Below, piece after piece: positions 30,588 to 41,618 of a DNA stretch of 64,000 nucleotides (position 1 is the stretch's first letter; the number at the start of each line of letters is the position of its first letter). The DNA is from Aquimarina sp. MMG016 (GTDB taxonomy: Bacteria > Bacteroidota > Bacteroidia > Flavobacteriales > Flavobacteriaceae), in contig NZ_JAGJEA010000006.1 in assembly GCF_018100805.1 (NCBI RefSeq), positions 226,279 to 290,278 of the forward strand, written 5' to 3'. Both the position numbers and the translations under genes were made by a program. The notes under the pieces were generated by a model. It was not told the origin of the DNA, did no database searches, and saw only the letters and a list, made by a program, of their open reading frames with translations.

Positions 30588-30849
30588 AGGACTGAGTGTT
30601 AAAATAATTATAATACTGAAAAACAGCTATTTACATCAAAAACAAGATAAAAAAACAACTGAAATAGCTAAAAAAAGACTTAAAAACAACACTTAAACGT
30701 CAAACCATGTAGTTTCATCGACATAAACTGAACTACCACTATTCCAAGTAATTCACAATAAAATTTATGTTTTTGTTAATAAATTGAGTCAGAAAAATCC
30801 ATGAAAATCAAAAAAGCATATTTTTTTCCTACAAAATTACACTATGATT
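30588..30849. other. Gene-free stretch upstream of the lysozyme-like promoter
   Basis: This AT-rich gap between mltG and the promoter at 30559-30587 holds no ORF of note, no clear terminator and no repeat that I could identify. A-rich runs dominate. Confidence 0.6.
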
Positions 30850-31893
30850 TTATCGATTTATACCCTGTTTATTAATCCAATTTATATACTGTTTTTTGTT
30901 ACGATTATGTTGCGCCATAGTTTTCGCAAATTTATGGTATCCCATATTCTCTACATTAGCAACAAAAAAGTAATATTCGTGCTTTTCATAATTAAGCACA
31001 GCGTCAATTGAAGTAATATCGGGCATTGCAATTGGACCCGGTGGCAATGTACTATACATATAAGTATTATAAGGGCTATCCAATTTTAAATCCTTATACA
31101 GCACTCTCTTTATAACCGTATCCCAATCATTTTTATGTTTTTTAAGCGCATAGATTACAGTAGGATCTGCATCCAATTTCCAGCCGTTATTATGACGATT
31201 CATGTAAACTCCAGCAACTCTAGGGCGTTCATCAACTTTAGCAGTTTCCTTTTGCACGATAGCAGCCATAGTAGAAACCTCTATAGGTGTCAATCCAATG
31301 GTCTTAGCTTTAGATTTACGCTTATCATTCCAGAAACGATTATACTCCTTTAGCATCCTATCCCTAAACTGTGTTGCCGATGTATTCCAAAAGAATTCAT
31401 ACTTATTAGGAACATACATAGAAAGTGCCGTTTCTAAAGAGAAATTATTTTTTTCTAAAAAAGCTTCTTCTTTAAAAGCCTCTATCAAAGAAACACTATC
31501 GGCTTCGATCTGATAAGCGACCCTACCAGCAAGGTTTTCGAGTCTTTCTTGATTGTTAAAAGTCACGTATACAGGTGTATTTTTACTTCGTAGAACATTA
31601 ACAATATCATTATTATTAAGACCTTTCTTAAGAATAAATCGTCCCGCTTTGATATTATCAATGTATCCTTTTCGTTTTGCAATACGATCAAAACTATATA
31701 TATCTTCAATAAAAGGAGTTATAATCTTTTTAAGATCGTCATAATTAGTATTTGTTGGAATATAAACAAGCGCAGTTTCGGTCTCAAATTTTGTATTAGG
31801 AGAAAAAACAGCTTGATACACATAGTATGCAAAAGCCCCACCTACTATTAATCCAATTAGGGCAATAACCACTAAAATCTTTTTAATGTACAT
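30850..31893 (-). CDS. mltG: Endolytic transglycosylase MltG (YceG-like)
   Basis: The 347-residue protein has one N-terminal membrane helix (ILVVIALIGLIVGGAFAYYV), a LysM-like subdomain, and the YceG catalytic domain with Glu216 in AAIVQKETAKVDERPRVAGV, then YMNRHNNGWKLDADPTVIYA and YNTYMYSTLPPGPIAMPDI. It cuts nascent glycan strands within the chain and ends their polymerisation. It overlaps the upstream GNAT gene by 11 bp and belongs to the dapF-GNAT-mltG transcript, a linkage of peptidoglycan precursor synthesis and processing. Confidence 0.96.
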   Translation of the reverse strand: MYIKKILVVIALIGLIVGGAFAYYVYQAVFSPNTKFETETALVYIPTNTNYDDLKKIITPFIEDIYSFDRIAKRKGYIDNIKAGRFILKKGLNNNDIVNVLRSKNTPVYVTFNNQERLENLAGRVAYQIEADSVSLIEAFKEEAFLEKNNFSLETALSMYVPNKYEFFWNTSATQFRDRMLKEYNRFWNDKRKSKAKTIGLTPIEVSTMAAIVQKETAKVDERPRVAGVYMNRHNNGWKLDADPTVIYALKKHKNDWDTVIKRVLYKDLKLDSPYNTYMYSTLPPGPIAMPDITSIDAVLNYEKHEYYFFVANVENMGYHKFAKTMAQHNRNKKQYINWINKQGINR

Positions 31894-32410
31894 ATAATAA
31901 TTGATATAAAAGTTCGTCTTTGTACCTGTTTCCGACTAAATTCCATTCTTTTTTAACACCAACCTTACGGAAACCTTTATTTTCGAATAACTTGATACTA
32001 TTATAATTGTCTTCAGAAATATTAGCATATAGTTGATGTAAATGTAAGTGGGTTGAGCAATAATCCATAAGCAATTCCAAAGCTTCAGCTCCATAACCTT
32101 TACCTCTATCTTCTGCCTCAGCAATTACAATTCCAACTCCTGCCCTATTATGAGTAGGGTCAAAATCAAACACATCAATAAGACCCAAAGTATGATTATC
32201 ATTAGTACAAATAACTAATCGCAATTGCTTTACCTCATAAATATCTTTGTGAGCATTTTCCAGATATTGTTTGATCACAAATTTAGAATAAGGTGTTTGT
32301 GTAGAACTCATTTCCCAGATTTGTTCATCATTTTCAACCTCAAGAACAAAATCTAGATCTTCTGGTTCTAAAGCTCGTAAATAGATATTTTCTCCTTTGA
32401 GTGTTAGCAT
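31883..32410 (-). CDS. RimJ/RimL-type GNAT acetyltransferase
   Basis: The 175-residue GNAT domain has the Acetyltransf_3-type layout: GENIYLRALEPEDLDFVLEV at the start, LGLIDVFDFDPTHNRAGVGI in the middle, the acetyl-CoA loop DRGKGYGAEALELL, and NSIKLFENKGFRKVG at the end. Relatives acetylate ribosomal protein N-termini, aminoglycosides or small amines, so the substrate stays open. It overlaps dapF by 7 bp and mltG by 11 bp, so it is translated with them. Confidence 0.88.
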   Translation of the reverse strand: MLTLKGENIYLRALEPEDLDFVLEVENDEQIWEMSSTQTPYSKFVIKQYLENAHKDIYEVKQLRLVICTNDNHTLGLIDVFDFDPTHNRAGVGIVIAEAEDRGKGYGAEALELLMDYCSTHLHLHQLYANISEDNYNSIKLFENKGFRKVGVKKEWNLVGNRYKDELLYQLLYVH

Positions 32411-33189
32411 TCTATTTCTCCTTTAAAAACCTGCTTTGCAGGTCCAATCAAAAAGACATTCTTATAACCATCTTCTTCTTTTCTAAAAGTAACTTTTAAT
32501 TCTCCACCCTGAGTCTGAACACTAACTTCTTCATCGTTGGTCAACTTAGTAGCATGCATAGATAATGCAACTGCTGTAACACCAGTTCCACAAGATAATG
32601 TTTCATCTTCTACCCCTCTTTCATAAGTTCTAACTGCGAACACGTTCCCGTTTTTCTTTTCCACGAAATTCACATTACTTCCAGCTTCAAAATATGGAGC
32701 TCCATTTCTGATAGCTCTACCTTCTTTGGCCACATCATAATCAGATAAATTTTCCACCATAGCCACGTGATGTGGTGATCCGGTGTCCAAAAATAGATGC
32801 GAGTCGTATGTTTCTATTTCTAAAACATCTTGCATTTGCAGGTATACTAACCCATCTTTAATCTCTGCATGATGTTTTCCATCTATAGCCGTAAAAGTTG
32901 CTTTATTATCAATAACACCTAGGAAGGCTGCAAAAGCCACCAAACATCTTCCTCCATTACCACACATAGAACTCTCGTTACCATCGGCATTAAAATACAC
33001 CATAGTAAAATCATCTTCTTCATTTTCAGGAAGTTCTAACAACATCAAACCATCTGCTCCGATCCCAAATTTCCTGTCACAAAGTCTTGCAAATAATTTG
33101 GTATTATTTTTGGAAAGAATTTTATTACGATTATCAATGATAACAAAATCATTTCCGGTACCCTGATATTTATAAAAAGTAAGGATCAT
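32404..33189 (-). CDS. dapF: Diaminopimelate epimerase DapF
   Basis: The 261-residue protein of two similar halves carries the two catalytic cysteines: Cys76 in NESSMCGNGGRC and Cys200 in ETLSCGTGVTAV. It converts LL- to meso-diaminopimelate for lysine and peptidoglycan synthesis. The N-terminus YKYQGTGNDFVIIDNR is standard. It is first in the transcript with a GNAT enzyme and mltG. A perfect -7 box (TACCTTTG on the minus strand, 33217-33210) lies just upstream and leaves a leader of about 15 nt. Confidence 0.97.
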   Translation of the reverse strand: MILTFYKYQGTGNDFVIIDNRNKILSKNNTKLFARLCDRKFGIGADGLMLLELPENEEDDFTMVYFNADGNESSMCGNGGRCLVAFAAFLGVIDNKATFTAIDGKHHAEIKDGLVYLQMQDVLEIETYDSHLFLDTGSPHHVAMVENLSDYDVAKEGRAIRNGAPYFEAGSNVNFVEKKNGNVFAVRTYERGVEDETLSCGTGVTAVALSMHATKLTNDEEVSVQTQGGELKVTFRKEEDGYKNVFLIGPAKQVFKGEIEC

Positions 33190-33209
33190 TATTTCTTAAA
33201 TTACAAAAG

Positions 33210-33217
33210 CAAAGGTA
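33210..33217 (-). promoter_or_regulatory. Likely -7 element of dapF promoter
   Basis: TACCTTTG on the minus strand matches TAnnTTTG fully. No TTG was found at the ideal 18-20 nt distance, so only the -7 part is supported. Confidence 0.45.
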
Positions 33218-33350
33218 CAAAGAATGATTACAAAAATATGTTGTTAATTGTGAGTTAAATAACAAAAAAAACGCACTAGAATTGTAACTTTAAAAGTTAT
33301 ATATAGTCTATCTCAATAGCACTAGTTAAATCAAACAAAAAAGAAAGAAG

Positions 33351-34763
33351 ATGAAAAGATTTTTTAGTTTATTGGTTATAGCCATCTTAGCAGGAGTCCT
33401 AACATTAGGCGCATATAAACTGTTTTTAGAACCTGAACCAATCGTAATTACACAAACCAATACTCAACCTAATTTAATTCCAACCACATATACTGCTAAC
33501 AATACAGATAATCTTACGAATACAAATGTAGATTTCACCCTAGCAGCAGAAAAAACGGTTAATGCAGTTGTACACGTTAAACAATATGGAGTTACCAGAA
33601 CACCGAGAAATTTAATGGAATTTTTTAGAAACGGAGGCCCTAAAGAAAGAAGAATTCAAGGAGCAGGGTCTGGAGTTATTATTACCGAAGATGGATATAT
33701 TGTAACAAACAACCACGTAATTGATGGAGCTTCTGATCTAGAAGTTACTTTAAACAACAACAAGTCTTATAAAGCTAAAGTAATAGGAACTTCTCCTCAA
33801 AACGACATCGCGCTAATTAAAATTGATTCTGAAGAAAAGCTATCATATATTCCTTTTGGAGACTCAAACTCTGCTAAAATCGGAGAATGGGTTCTGGCCG
33901 TTGGTAATCCATTTAATTTAACCTCTACGGTAACAGCAGGAATTATAAGTGCTAAATCAAGAGATCTGGACGAGACTGACAATAATGTTCAGTCTTTTAT
34001 ACAAACAGACGCAGCTATCAATCCCGGAAACAGTGGTGGAGCTCTTGTGAATACTAAAGGAGAATTAATTGGTATTAATACAGCAATTACATCACAAACC
34101 GGTAGTTATGTTGGTTATGCTTTTGCCGTGCCATCTAATAACACACGTAAAATTGTTGAAGACATATTAGAGTTTGGAGATGTACAACGTGCTATTATTG
34201 GAATAACCGGACAGAGCATTAATGCAAAAGCAATGAAAGATTATAACATTAATACCGCACAAGGTGTTATTGTCGCTACTGTAGCTGATAATAGTGGTGC
34301 TAAAAAAGCAGGAATACAAGAAGGTGATGTTATTAAAGAAATTGACGGATTAAAAATTAAAAAATTCTCGGATTTAACCGGTTATGTAAATAGCAAAAGC
34401 CCTAATGATATTATTAGTGTCAAAATTCTAAGAAATAGTAAAGAATTAACTTTACCCGTTACACTTACTAAGTTTATTATACAGCAATATATTATAAAAG
34501 ATGTTGGTGTAGAAGTTACCAACCCTCCAAAAGGATATCTTAAGAACTTTAAAATAGATCATGGAGTAGTTATTAGCCAGGAATTAAGCGCTAGAATGCA
34601 ACGTTATAATCTAAAAGGTTTAATTATTAGTGAAATTGATGGTAAGAAAGTTAAAAACGTTGTAGAAGTAAAACAAATTATAGAAAGCAAATATCCGGAT
34701 GAAGATATCACCATTAGCTTAATAGATCGAAACGGTGATAAAAGAGAGTTTGTTTTTCAATAA
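33351..34763 (+). CDS. HtrA/DegP-family periplasmic serine protease
   Basis: The 470-residue protein has an N-terminal signal/anchor segment. The trypsin-like domain carries the triad His122 (VTNNHVIDGA), Asp152 (NDIALIKID) and Ser228 (NPGNSGGAL). Two PDZ regions follow, one clear (GVIVATVADNSGAKKAGIQEGDVIKEIDG, in part) and a second more divergent one near the C-terminus (RYNLKGLIISEIDGKKVKNV). Do-type proteases degrade or refold misfolded envelope proteins. A strong terminator follows. An envelope-stress role fits the family; no specific regulator site was seen. Confidence 0.96.
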   Translation: MKRFFSLLVIAILAGVLTLGAYKLFLEPEPIVITQTNTQPNLIPTTYTANNTDNLTNTNVDFTLAAEKTVNAVVHVKQYGVTRTPRNLMEFFRNGGPKERRIQGAGSGVIITEDGYIVTNNHVIDGASDLEVTLNNNKSYKAKVIGTSPQNDIALIKIDSEEKLSYIPFGDSNSAKIGEWVLAVGNPFNLTSTVTAGIISAKSRDLDETDNNVQSFIQTDAAINPGNSGGALVNTKGELIGINTAITSQTGSYVGYAFAVPSNNTRKIVEDILEFGDVQRAIIGITGQSINAKAMKDYNINTAQGVIVATVADNSGAKKAGIQEGDVIKEIDGLKIKKFSDLTGYVNSKSPNDIISVKILRNSKELTLPVTLTKFIIQQYIIKDVGVEVTNPPKGYLKNFKIDHGVVISQELSARMQRYNLKGLIISEIDGKKVKNVVEVKQIIESKYPDEDITISLIDRNGDKREFVFQ

Positions 34764-34793
34764 GTTATACATAAAACCCTTATAAAATAGCAC

Positions 34794-34829
34794 TTCCCAT
34801 TGTTTTAAAAATTCAATGGGAATTTTTTA
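34794..34829 (+). terminator. Intrinsic terminator after HtrA-family gene
   Basis: TTCCCATTG and CAATGGGAA form a perfect 9-bp stem around an 11-nt loop, followed by a T run. Confidence 0.85.
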
Positions 34830-34839
34830 TTAAAAAAGG

Positions 34840-34871
34840 TTGCACGAAAACGTTTGAAATATATACTTTTG
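34840..34871 (+). promoter_or_regulatory. Promoter of GAPDH gene
   Basis: TTG (34840-34842), a 21-nt spacer and TACTTTTG (34864-34871) match the Bacteroidota promoter. The transcript start is inferred near 34877, about 31 nt before the ATG. Confidence 0.7.
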
Positions 34872-34907
34872 CACGAAATTTCAAGACTGTAAAAAACACA
34901 ACACATT

Positions 34908-36356
34908 ATGAGCTCTAATGAAGTTTATGAAAAAGAATTAGCCTTTCAGGCAGACAGACGTCGTGCTACCGTTGCTTTTATTAAAACTGTAAGCGATCTA
35001 TGGTATGATAATGCTGTCGAATTAGTACTTTTTAGAAATCAATTGATCGACAAAAATGTTAGTCAGATTATTAACCTACACGAATATGCAGGTGAATTTG
35101 TACAGAAACCTATTTCGATTTTTGATTCTGCAGAAATTGCACAAGCTATCAAATTGATGGATTTACCCCCTGCAAAACTAGACATTGGTAAACTTACTTA
35201 TGAATACCATTTGGCAGGAGATGAATTTGGATCTGTAAATCGTTTTGTACAAGATAAGCTAAAAGATGCTAAAAAATTCAAAGCTATATCTCCTAAAGAT
35301 GTAGTATTATATGGATTTGGAAGAATTGGTCGTTTGGTAGCACGAGAATTAATGACCATTACTGGAAAAGGAAATCAATTAAGATTACGAGCAATCGTAA
35401 CCAGAGGAGCTATTACAGAAGAAATACTAGAAAAAAGAGCTTCTTTGCTTAGAAATGATTCTGTACATGGAGAATTTGCAGGTACAGTCGAAACCGATAT
35501 TGCTAATAACGCTTTAATAGTTAATGGAACTACGGTTAAAATAATTAGTGCTAATAATCCTGAAGACATAGATTATAATTCTTATGGTATTGACAATGCA
35601 TTATTAATTGATAATACCGGAGCTTTTAGAGACAAAGAAGCCTTAAGCAGACATTTAGCAGCCAAAGGAATCGACAAAGTATTACTAACAGCACCGGGGA
35701 AAGGTGTTCCTAATATTGTACATGGAGTAAACCACAAAGAGCACGACCCTGATAAGGTAAATATTTTTTCTGCTGCCTCTTGTACAACTAATGCAATCAC
35801 TCCAATTCTTCAAGCAGTAGAAGAAAGTTTTGGAGTTGTAAATGGACATCTGGAAACCATACACGCATATACTAATGATCAGAATTTAGTAGATAATATG
35901 CACAGTAAATATCGACGAGGCCGTGCAGCAGCACTAAACATGGTTATCACTGAAACTGGAGCAGGTAAAGCAGTATCCAAAGCTTTACCGAGCCTGGAAG
36001 GAAAATTGACTTCTAACGCAATACGAGTTCCTGTACCTAATGGTTCATTAGCTATACTTAATCTTAATTTAGAGAAAAAAGCTTCTAAAGAAAGTATGAA
36101 TGCTATCATTAAAAAATATGCTTTAGAAGGCAACTTGGTAGAACAAATCAAATATTCTCTAGACAACGAATTGGTGTCTAGCGACATCGTAGGCTCATCA
36201 GCTCCTTCGATATACGATAGTAACGCGACTATAGTAGATACTAAAGGTCAAAATGCCATCTTATATGTTTGGTATGACAATGAATACGGTTACAGCCACC
36301 AAGTAATTAGATTATCAAAATATATTGCTAAAGTAAGACGCTTTACATATTACTAG
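34908..36356 (+). CDS. gap: Glyceraldehyde-3-phosphate dehydrogenase with N-terminal extension
   Basis: The 482-residue protein is about 140 residues longer than classical GAPDH. The extra helical N-terminus (1-130) precedes the NAD(P) loop YGFGRIGRL (135-143). The catalytic Cys292 is in SAASCTTNAITP; HAYTNDQNLVDN and RGRAAALNMV follow, and the end has WYDNEYGYSHQVI. The long form is known in Bacteroidota and some other bacteria, where its direction (glycolytic or gluconeogenic) varies. It has its own promoter and a perfect hairpin terminator, so it is a single-gene unit. Confidence 0.95.
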   Translation: MSSNEVYEKELAFQADRRRATVAFIKTVSDLWYDNAVELVLFRNQLIDKNVSQIINLHEYAGEFVQKPISIFDSAEIAQAIKLMDLPPAKLDIGKLTYEYHLAGDEFGSVNRFVQDKLKDAKKFKAISPKDVVLYGFGRIGRLVARELMTITGKGNQLRLRAIVTRGAITEEILEKRASLLRNDSVHGEFAGTVETDIANNALIVNGTTVKIISANNPEDIDYNSYGIDNALLIDNTGAFRDKEALSRHLAAKGIDKVLLTAPGKGVPNIVHGVNHKEHDPDKVNIFSAASCTTNAITPILQAVEESFGVVNGHLETIHAYTNDQNLVDNMHSKYRRGRAAALNMVITETGAGKAVSKALPSLEGKLTSNAIRVPVPNGSLAILNLNLEKKASKESMNAIIKKYALEGNLVEQIKYSLDNELVSSDIVGSSAPSIYDSNATIVDTKGQNAILYVWYDNEYGYSHQVIRLSKYIAKVRRFTYY

Positions 36357-36383
36357 AAGCAAAATTCTTATACAGAATATTAA

Positions 36384-36417
36384 AAGTCGCTATTTAATGT
36401 AAATAGCGACTTTTTTT
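36384..36417 (+). terminator. Intrinsic terminator after GAPDH gene
   Basis: AAGTCGCTATTTA and TAAATAGCGACTT pair perfectly over 13 bp with a 3-nt loop, followed by seven T. Confidence 0.92.
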
Positions 36418-36512
36418 AACTTAAAATTTATGCTTCAGAATATTTAATCTGTTTTTTATCAAATAAATAACATAACGTTGATATTAGATAGCAAAACTAT
36501 ATTCAAAAAATC

Positions 36513-36542
36513 TTGCCTATTCTCTACAATATCGTACATTTA
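36513..36542 (+). promoter_or_regulatory. Promoter of coiled-coil gene / trmD
   Basis: TTG (36513-36515), a 19-nt spacer and TACATTTA (36535-36542, one mismatch in the -7 box) lie 42 nt before the ATG at 36585. Confidence 0.55.
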
Positions 36543-36584
36543 TTAACGTTTACAGAAGAAATTAAATGACTAACGTTAAACATA

Positions 36585-37205
36585 ATGAAATTACCTAAAT
36601 ATCTACTCATTTTACTACTATCATTACCTCTTTTTCAAACCATTCAGGCACAAGAAGAACCTGTACTTACACCTGAGCAAGCTTTAAAAGAAGGAAACAT
36701 TGAAAAACAGTTTGATATAGTCATAAAAAAATCAAGCAGATACCAAGAATATAAAGTCATCAAACAAGTGTGGATTAACAAGCTAAAATCCAACACTATT
36801 GACACCATAAAAACCTTAGAATCTAAATTAAAAACTACCAATTTAGAGATTGCAGAGCAAAAGTCTACCATTACCGGGCTACAAGAGTCTTTAGCCAAAA
36901 CAAATGAAAACCTTGCTAACATCACCAATGAAAAAGATAGCATGAGTTTCTTTGGAGCGTCTGTGGCAAAATCGGGTTATAAAACCATAATGTGGTCTAT
37001 TATTGGAGCTCTTTTAGCATTATTAGGTTTCTTTATTTTTAAATTCAAAAACAGCAATGCAGTTACCGTGCAAGCTAAGAAAGCATTAGCAGAGACTGAA
37101 GCCGAATTTGAAGATCATAGACGCAGAGCTTTAGAACGTGAACAAAAAGTAATGCGTAAACTTCAGGATGAAATTAATAAACAGCGTAAGACCGGAGCAA
37201 AGTAA
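36585..37205 (+). CDS. Membrane-anchored coiled-coil protein upstream of trmD
   Basis: The 206-residue protein has a signal peptide ending IQAQ. A periplasmic region includes a coiled coil (DTIKTLESKLKTTNLEIAEQ and onward), one membrane helix (MWSIIGALLALLGFFIFKF), and a C-terminal charged coil (EFEDHRRRALEREQKVMRKL). I recall relatives annotated as tRNA (guanine-N1)-methyltransferase, which the sequence does not support: there is no SAM-binding or knot motif. That name was probably carried over from the real trmD 59 bp downstream. The function is unknown. Confidence 0.8.
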   Translation: MKLPKYLLILLLSLPLFQTIQAQEEPVLTPEQALKEGNIEKQFDIVIKKSSRYQEYKVIKQVWINKLKSNTIDTIKTLESKLKTTNLEIAEQKSTITGLQESLAKTNENLANITNEKDSMSFFGASVAKSGYKTIMWSIIGALLALLGFFIFKFKNSNAVTVQAKKALAETEAEFEDHRRRALEREQKVMRKLQDEINKQRKTGAK

Positions 37206-37264
37206 TCCAAATTTATAGATTTTTACTATATTCTTTTGCATCTTTGCAACCTTAAAGAATAAAG

Positions 37265-37942
37265 ATGCGCGTTGATATTATAACTGTAGTTCCAGACATT
37301 CTAAAAAGTCCTTTCGAAGCTTCCATAATGAAGCGATCTATAGAAAAAGGACTAGTAGAAGTACATTTACACAACCTAAGAGATTATACCACAGATAATT
37401 ACAAAACCGTTGACGATTATCAATTTGGTGGAGGTGCTGGGATGGTTATGATGATAGAACCCATTGATAAATGTATCTCTAAATTAAAATCCGAAAGAAC
37501 TTATGACGAAGTAATCTATATGACCCCTGATGGTGAAACTTTAAATCAAGGTATCGCCAACCAATTATCATTAAAAGGTAATCTAATTATTCTATGTGGG
37601 CATTATAAAGGTGTAGACCAACGCGTAAGAGATCATTTTGTTACCAAAGAAATATCCATAGGAGATTATGTACTCTCTGGAGGAGAATTAGGAGCCTTGA
37701 TTCTGTGCGATGCCATATTCCGCTTAATCCCTGGTGTATTAGGCAACGAAACCTCAGCGCTAACCGACTCTTTTCAGGATGATTTGCTAGCCCCTCCAAT
37801 TTACACTAGACCCGCTGAATATAAAGGCTGGAAAGTACCCGAAGTACTAACATCAGGCAATTTTCCTAAAATCGAAGCCTGGAGAGAAGAACAAGCATAC
37901 CAAAGAACCAAAGAACGTAGACCAGATTTATTAGAAGAATAG
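37265..37942 (+). CDS. trmD: tRNA (guanine-37-N1)-methyltransferase TrmD
   Basis: The 225-residue SPOUT methyltransferase has the trefoil-knot motifs [15 protein letters not shown] and [19 protein letters not shown], and the domain-linking [16 protein letters not shown]. It methylates G37 of tRNAs read at CCN/CUN/CGG codons, which prevents frameshifts. rplS follows with its own promoter; the trmD-rplS neighbourhood is widely conserved among bacteria. Confidence 0.97.
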   Translation: MRVDIITVVPDILKSPFEASIMKRSIEKGLVEVHLHNLRDYTTDNYKTVDDYQFGGGAGMVMMIEPIDKCISKLKSERTYDEVIYMTPDGETLNQGIANQLSLKGNLIILCGHYKGVDQRVRDHFVTKEISIGDYVLSGGELGALILCDAIFRLIPGVLGNETSALTDSFQDDLLAPPIYTRPAEYKGWKVPEVLTSGNFPKIEAWREEQAYQRTKERRPDLLEE

Positions 37943-37975
37943 TCTGTAATTCAGTAATAAAAGAATTAAAAATAG

Positions 37976-38005
37976 TTGCAAATCACTAAATAATAATTAT
38001 TTTTG
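37976..38005 (+). promoter_or_regulatory. Promoter of rplS
   Basis: TTG (37976-37978), exactly 19 nt and TATTTTTG (37998-38005) form a textbook Bacteroidota promoter. The transcript start is inferred near 38011, so the leader to the ATG at 38080 is about 70 nt, long enough for ribosomal-protein feedback control (inference). Confidence 0.8.
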
Positions 38006-38079
38006 CACCCTGATTGAAACAACCTCTGGCGAAAATCGTGAATGTTGCTTTAACAAAACCCTATGTAATCTATATCAAA

Positions 38080-38430
38080 ATGGAAGATTTAGTAAAATTT
38101 GTACAAAACGAATTTGTTACAAAAAAAGAATTACCTGAGTTTGCTGCAGGTGATACAATCACAGTATATTACGAAATTAAAGAAGGAAACAAAACACGTA
38201 CACAGTTCTTTAGAGGAGTTGTAATCCAAAGAAGAGGTTCTGGATCTACTGAGACTTTTACAATCAGAAAAATGTCTGGAACTGTTGGGGTAGAGCGTAT
38301 TTTCCCGGTTAACCTTCCTGCACTTCAGAAAATTGAAGTTAACAAAAGAGGTAAGGTGCGTAGAGCACGTATCTTCTACTTTAGAGGACTTACTGGTAAG
38401 AAAGCACGTATCAAAGAAAAAAGAAGCTAA
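38080..38430 (+). CDS. rplS: 50S ribosomal protein L19
   Basis: The 116-residue protein begins MEDLVKFVQNEF and continues with YYEIKEGNKTRTQFFRGVVI, GSTETFTIRKMSGTVGVERI and VRRARIFYFRGLTGKKARIK, which is typical L19. The frame is open 66 bases further upstream, to an in-frame TTG at 38014. That start would fall within a few bases of the inferred transcript start and would add a non-conserved tail, so the ATG at 38080 is preferred. Confidence 0.96.
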   Translation: MEDLVKFVQNEFVTKKELPEFAAGDTITVYYEIKEGNKTRTQFFRGVVIQRRGSGSTETFTIRKMSGTVGVERIFPVNLPALQKIEVNKRGKVRRARIFYFRGLTGKKARIKEKRS

Positions 38431-38453
38431 TCATTATAGCTTTTACTTTAAAA

Positions 38454-38479
38454 AGGTTGCCAAACGGCAGCCTTTTTTT
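38454..38479 (+). terminator. Intrinsic terminator after rplS
   Basis: AGGTTGCC-AAAC-GGCAGCCT forms an 8-bp stem (one G-T pair) followed by a run of seven T. Confidence 0.88.
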
Positions 38480-38539
38480 ATGAACAAAAGTTAATAAGTT
38501 TAGTTTATAACCAGTTGATAACTAATACTATACAAAATA

Positions 38540-38570
38540 TTGATAGAATAATTGATTTTTACTATCTTTA
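38540..38570 (+). promoter_or_regulatory. Possible promoter of the candidate RNA
   Basis: TTG (38540-38542), a 20-nt spacer and TATCTTTA (38563-38570, one mismatch) precede a gene-free region that ends in a strong terminator. Confidence 0.45.
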
Positions 38571-38576
38571 ATTCAA

Positions 38577-39056
38577 GATAATATAACATATGAGATGACA
38601 CAAGGATTCCTGGTTATATATCATATCATACGTTCATTGAACATATAAAAGCCTATCTTGATTTTGAAATAAATATGAAACGAAAGTTATTTTTTTGAGT
38701 ACATCCTTGAAATAACTTTAAGGGCCTTACTTTAAAATCATTTCAAAATGAAATTCAAAGGAAAAAATTAAGTTTTGACACCTTTTTGAATTCAAGAGGC
38801 ATTAGACTATTCAAGTAATATATCAAAAATTAGGAAATTAATTTAAGTGACAAATACTTGTTAGTCGTACGAGTAGCTATAAATTAAACGAATTATTGTT
38901 TGATAAATTTATAACTACTCAAAATAGGAAGTAAATTTTTATGGTATAAAGTAACGAAAGTTTTTATTTCATAGCGGGTAAAACAGCTAACATAATATTA
39001 TTTTATTTCCGATGAAGCCATATCAAAATATTCATATTCTTGATATGGCTTTTTTA
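38577..39056 (+). ncRNA. Candidate structured non-coding RNA, ~480 nt
   Basis: No ORF of useful length is present between rplS and icd. The stretch starts after a promoter-like sequence and ends in a strong terminator. In between are inverted repeats: 38683-38692 with 38710-38719 (10 bp perfect) and 38871-38885 with 38906-38920 (14 of 15 pairs). It contains no recognisable tmRNA, RNase P, SRP or 6S hallmarks. AT-rich DNA forms chance hairpins easily, so the promoter plus terminator are the main support. It could instead be a decayed gene or a long leader of icd. Confidence 0.4.
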
Positions 39057-39060
39057 TTTT
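39016..39060 (+). terminator. Intrinsic terminator with no gene in front
   Basis: AGCCATATCAA (39016-39026) and TTGATATGGCT (39040-39050) pair perfectly over 11 bp and are followed by TTTTTTATTTT. The nearest upstream gene, rplS, already has its own terminator, so a separate transcript seems to end here. Confidence 0.85.
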
Positions 39061-39173
39061 ATAAAGAATACCTCATTTTTTTAACCAAAAAAACTCTTAC
39101 TCCATATTTTTAATTGATTCTTTTTAAGAAATTCTGATTCAAACTCTTTAACTCAAAACTAACAGCATTCTGG

Positions 39174-39204
39174 TTGTATTTACATCGCTATATTCGTATC
39201 TTCG
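39174..39204 (+). promoter_or_regulatory. Promoter of isocitrate dehydrogenase gene
   Basis: TTG (39174-39176), a 20-nt spacer and TATCTTCG (39197-39204, one mismatch) give a predicted start near 39210 and a leader of about 100 nt to the ATG at 39311. Confidence 0.55.
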
Positions 39205-39238
39205 CGCACGGAAAAATTATGTGATTAATTTTCCGTAA

Positions 39239-41536
<2,298 letters not shown>

Positions 41537-41560
41537 CAAAAAACAAAATTTATATTTATA

Positions 41561-41590
41561 AACCTGTGTAGTTTCCTACACAGGTTTTTT
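41561..41590 (+). terminator. Intrinsic terminator after icd
   Basis: AACCTGTGTAG-TTTC-CTACACAGGTT is a perfect 11-bp stem with a 4-nt loop, then T residues. Confidence 0.9.
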
Positions 41591-41618
41591 ATGCAATACA
41601 ATCATCAATCAATACATC

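Noticed and set aside
38014..38079. Longer start for ribosomal protein L19
   Set aside because: The extra 22 residues are not in the L19 family, and the promoter at 37976-38005 would place this start almost on the first base of the transcript.
38577..39056. Decayed transposase or other pseudogene in the rplS-icd gap
   Set aside because: Translation in the forward frame I followed shows frequent stops and no recognisable protein motif; terminal inverted repeats and target duplications were not found.
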